From assembly GCA_902774215.1 (NCBI GenBank), contig CACYHU010000006.1:51899-115898 (forward strand): DNA of 64,000 nucleotides, read 5' to 3'. Below the pieces are notes generated by a model. It was not told the DNA's origin. It made no database searches and saw only the letters and a list, made by a program, of their open reading frames with translations. This document shows positions 61,564-64,000 of the stretch, piece after piece; position 1 is the first letter of the stretch, and each line of letters starts with the position of its first letter. The stretch comes from an uncultured Chloroflexota bacterium. Lineage in GTDB: Bacteria > Chloroflexota > Anaerolineae > Anaerolineales > Anaerolineaceae. The position numbers were made by a program, and so were the translations under genes.

Positions 61564-63618
61564 ATGAAAAAGATCATCTTCATTTTTCTCATTTTTATCT
61601 TGTCTTTTACGGCGGTTTGTGCTCAGGATGAGGCTGAGAATGAATATGAAGCCGGAATTAACATTCAGGATCGTCTGACTGTCGGCAACACAACGCCTAT
61701 GCACGGCAAGTTCTTCACCGAAATGTGGGAGGATGTTACCAGTGACGGGGATGTCCGCAGCCTGATCCATGGGTATAACCTGATCATGTGGGACGGTGAA
61801 AACGGTGTTTTCACCCATGATCCCTCCGTCGTCAATGCGATCGGTATCAGGGATAATGAAAACGGTGACCGTACTTATCTGATCGCGCTTCAGGACAATT
61901 TGTATTATTCCGACGGTACAAAGATCACGGCCTGGGATTATGCCTTTTCCTTCCTTTTGAGCATTGCGCCTGAGATCGACGAGATCGGCGGCCATTCGTC
62001 TAAAAAGGACTTCCTCTTCGGGTATAAGGAATATATGGACGGTACCGTGAACTACCTCGCCGGTGTTCAGGTTTTGGAAGAAGACCAGCTGATGATCACG
62101 CTCAGCCATGAATATCTGCCGTTCTTCTTTGAGATCGGTCTGCTTTCCTGCAGCCCTTATCCGATATCTGTTATTGCTCCGGGGGTTATGGTCGATGATG
62201 AAGGTTATGGCGTTTTCCTGAAAAATGAAGACCCTTCGGTGACGGAACCGGTCTTTACGGCTGATCTGCTGCGGGAAACCATTTTGAACCCTGAAACCGG
62301 TTATCAGATGCATCCTTCTGTTTCCTGCGGCCCTTACATGCTTGAAAGCTGGGACGGAACGACCGCGAATTTCGTGATCAATCCCTGGTACAAAGGGAAT
62401 CACGATGGAAAGATGCCGCTGATCCCCAATATTACCTATACCCTGGCTGATAATGACACAATGGCCGAAAAACTTGCAAACGGCGAATTTGATCTTCTGA
62501 ACAAGGTCACCCGGGCTTCGACGGTTTCCGATGCCCTGAAGCTCATTTCTCAGGGTTATAAGATGGCGAACTACCCGCGTACCGGGATCTCTTTTGTGGC
62601 CTTCAACGGTGCCAACCCTGCGCTGCAGAGTCAGGCGGTGCGTCAGGCGATGGCCTGGTGTATGGATCGTGATGAGCTGATCGGCCGCTATACCGGTTAC
62701 TATGGATTGCGTGTAGACAGCTATTATGGTCTCGGCCAATGGATGTACGCCATTGTCAATGGTACGGCTGCCGCCCCGATCGATCCGCCGGAGGATGAAA
62801 ACGATGCCGCTGCCCAGGCTGCTTACGAAAGGGAACTTGAGCAATGGGATGCCCTGAACCTGGATAAACTGACGGTTTACCTGCTCGATACAAATGCCGC
62901 AAATACCCTTCTGGATCAGGACGGCTGGATCCTGAACGCGGACAATGTACGTGAAAAGGTTATTGATGACAAGCTCGTAACCCTGCAATTCAAACTGATT
63001 TACCCGCAGGGGAACAATATCAATGAATCGCTTCAGGAGCTTTGGGTCCCGAATCTCGAGGAAGTCGGGATCAAACTGACGATGGAAGCGGTCCCGATGC
63101 AGGAGCTTGTTGATCGTTACATTCATCCGGGTGAATGGGATGCGGATCTGGTGTTCCTTGCCCGGAATTTTGAGGGCGTTTATGACCCTTCCGGTTATTT
63201 CCTCACCGATGAGAATGGCGCCCATGCCTGGTTCTCAACGATGATCGTAGACGAGGAGATGTACGAAGATACAGTCGCCATGCGTCAGACTGAGCCGGGC
63301 GAGGTGCTTGAGTATGTGACGGAATGGATCACCTTCATGGAACGCTTCAATGAGACCCTGCCGATGATTCCGGTCTATTCCAACGTGTATTTCGATATCT
63401 ATTCGCCGCTGCTGCAGGAGTACTACATCTCTCAGAATGAGAGCTGGGGTCAGGCGATCATCGGCGCATGGCTGGGCGATGCGGTCGAGGAAGAGATCGA
63501 GACCTTCGAGGAAGGCGACGAGTTTGAGGAAGGTGATTTCGAATTCTTCGAAAACGACGGCGGTGAATTCTTCTTCTTCGATGGCGCCGACGCCGAAATC
63601 GAATTTGACGACTTCTAA
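61564..63618 (+). CDS. Family 5 extracellular solute-binding protein (oligopeptide type) with acidic tail
   Basis: 684 residues. Signal peptide MKKIIFIFLIFILSFTAVCA with an A-x-A-type cut before QDE; the cysteine does not sit in a canonical lipobox. The SBP_bac_5 fold is clear: TYLIALQDNLYYSDGTKITA, WDYAFSFLLSIAPE, SCGPYMLESWDGTTANFVIN, QAVRQAMAWCMDRDELIG. Such proteins capture peptides for an ABC importer, but no permease or ATPase lies before it and the window ends soon after. The last ~45 residues are almost all Glu, Asp, Phe and Gly (EEGDEFEEGDFEFFENDGGE), an unusual extension. GAGG precedes the ATG. Confidence 0.88.
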   Translation: MKKIIFIFLIFILSFTAVCAQDEAENEYEAGINIQDRLTVGNTTPMHGKFFTEMWEDVTSDGDVRSLIHGYNLIMWDGENGVFTHDPSVVNAIGIRDNENGDRTYLIALQDNLYYSDGTKITAWDYAFSFLLSIAPEIDEIGGHSSKKDFLFGYKEYMDGTVNYLAGVQVLEEDQLMITLSHEYLPFFFEIGLLSCSPYPISVIAPGVMVDDEGYGVFLKNEDPSVTEPVFTADLLRETILNPETGYQMHPSVSCGPYMLESWDGTTANFVINPWYKGNHDGKMPLIPNITYTLADNDTMAEKLANGEFDLLNKVTRASTVSDALKLISQGYKMANYPRTGISFVAFNGANPALQSQAVRQAMAWCMDRDELIGRYTGYYGLRVDSYYGLGQWMYAIVNGTAAAPIDPPEDENDAAAQAAYERELEQWDALNLDKLTVYLLDTNAANTLLDQDGWILNADNVREKVIDDKLVTLQFKLIYPQGNNINESLQELWVPNLEEVGIKLTMEAVPMQELVDRYIHPGEWDADLVFLARNFEGVYDPSGYFLTDENGAHAWFSTMIVDEEMYEDTVAMRQTEPGEVLEYVTEWITFMERFNETLPMIPVYSNVYFDIYSPLLQEYYISQNESWGQAIIGAWLGDAVEEEIETFEEGDEFEEGDFEFFENDGGEFFFFDGADAEIEFDDF

Positions 63619-63624
63619 AAATAT

Positions 63625-63730
63625 CCCGGGGACGGTACCCGGAGGCGTCAGCCGCAGGAGCCCGTCCCCATTAGTGCCTGTAAGCGTCATCGGGGACTGA
63701 ACCCGAAGGGGTCTGTACCCGCGGAGGACG
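63625..63730. repeat. G+C-rich intergenic segment with three imperfect ~20-nt repeats
   Basis: CGGGGACGGTACCCGGAGG (63627-63645), CGGGGACTGAACCCGAAGG (63691-63709) and GGGGTCTGTACCCGCGGAGG (63708-63727) share GGGG-AC-TG/GG-ACCCG-GG. GGGGACGG/CCGTCCCC (63628-63635, 63662-63669) can pair. No gene. Role unknown; terminator or protein-binding array. Confidence 0.45.
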
Positions 63731-63803
63731 GTCCGCTTCAGGGGGCGAAGCTCCCGCTCCGCATATGAATCAGGCGCCGTGATCACGGAAAACAAAATAC
63801 ACG

Positions 63804-64000
63804 AGGCTGTCGCACATTGATATGGTGTACGACAGCCTTTTTAGAAATACCATCAAAAGGAAATGCTCCGCAATGGTGGGCGGACAGCAGGTCTTGCCGG
63901 TGGGAGAACTTCCCGCACTATGGTGATTATTGATGGGGCCGGTCGAGCTGACCTTCAGTTACCCGCCAGCTTTGGCGCTTTTAAATAACGCGATACGGCT
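63804..64000. repeat. Dispersed intergenic repeat, copy 3 (cut by window end)
   Basis: Starts with the same hairpin (AGGCTGTCG ... CGACAGCCT then T-run) and follows copy 2 closely: AAATGCTCCGCAATGG, CAGCAGGTCTTGCCGG, GAGAACTTCCCGCACTATGG, then GGGGCCGGTCG and GCTGACCTTC. One base is missing after the T-run relative to the other copies, which breaks any shared reading frame and supports a non-coding element. Confidence 0.7.

Noticed and set aside
61555..63225. 556-codon minus-strand ORF
   Set aside because: Shadow of the solute-binding protein gene; Arg/Ile-rich without motifs.

Overview
The window is a 64 kb stretch of chromosome from an anaerobic heterotrophic bacterium with medium G+C. My best guess is an Anaerolineae-type Chloroflexota. 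The hints are a mevalonate-pathway decarboxylase (mvaD), Pro/Thr-rich PTPT linkers in surface proteins, a fused FeoA-FeoB with a Cys-rich partner, and a family 5 solute-binding protein. A Clostridia-like Firmicute is not excluded. I saw no rRNA, intact tRNA, CRISPR array, integrase or recognisable transposase.

Layout. 0-16 kb is mostly housekeeping and cell-envelope metabolism: serS (cut by the window edge), a U32 peptidase, two GT2 glycosyltransferases, a frameshifted GT39-type membrane glycosyltransferase, a PlsC-like acyltransferase, glgC with a cloverleaf-like leader, a phosphoribosyltransferase, a radical-SAM-like protein without cluster cysteines, a DegV protein and a radical SAM/SPASM enzyme. 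At 14.1-16 kb is an accessory islet: a lone HicB, a truncated AbiEi antitoxin, and a unit of promoter, two folded tandem repeats, intrinsic terminator and A+T-rich ORF that has the layout of a type III toxin-antitoxin locus. 16-19 kb carries a phosphohexomutase and an EamA exporter. 19-27.3 kb is one tightly packed plus-strand operon: a lone molybdo-dehydrogenase-type FAD subunit, a metallophosphoesterase apparently starting at CTG, a kinase-like transmembrane protein, and a 1183-aa tail-anchored helical-repeat protein. 27-33 kb has a GT2, a deletion remnant of an AAA ATPase, a WlbB/WlbC-like sugar pair, pepT and a RidA protein. 32.8-36.4 kb is a ferrous-iron locus (MarR regulator, structured leader, feoAB, Cys-rich peptide, HMA protein). 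36.4-43 kb holds a secreted protein, a frameshifted PfkB kinase, a thioredoxin-reductase-like gene and several membrane proteins. 43-47.6 kb is a minus-strand operon (small frameshifted gene, mvaD, mutL, SpoU methyltransferase, rsmG). 48-61.5 kb is a single giant surface-protein gene (InlB-like, Cna-B, 7 DUF11, about 27 MBG-like and MucBP domains) translationally coupled to a 22-codon leader ORF. A solute-binding protein follows.

Three copies of a dispersed intergenic repeat (about 9.5, 32.3 and 63.8 kb) look like a MITE-type family. At least three genes each carry one apparent extra base, so homopolymer error or recent decay should be considered before calling them dead.
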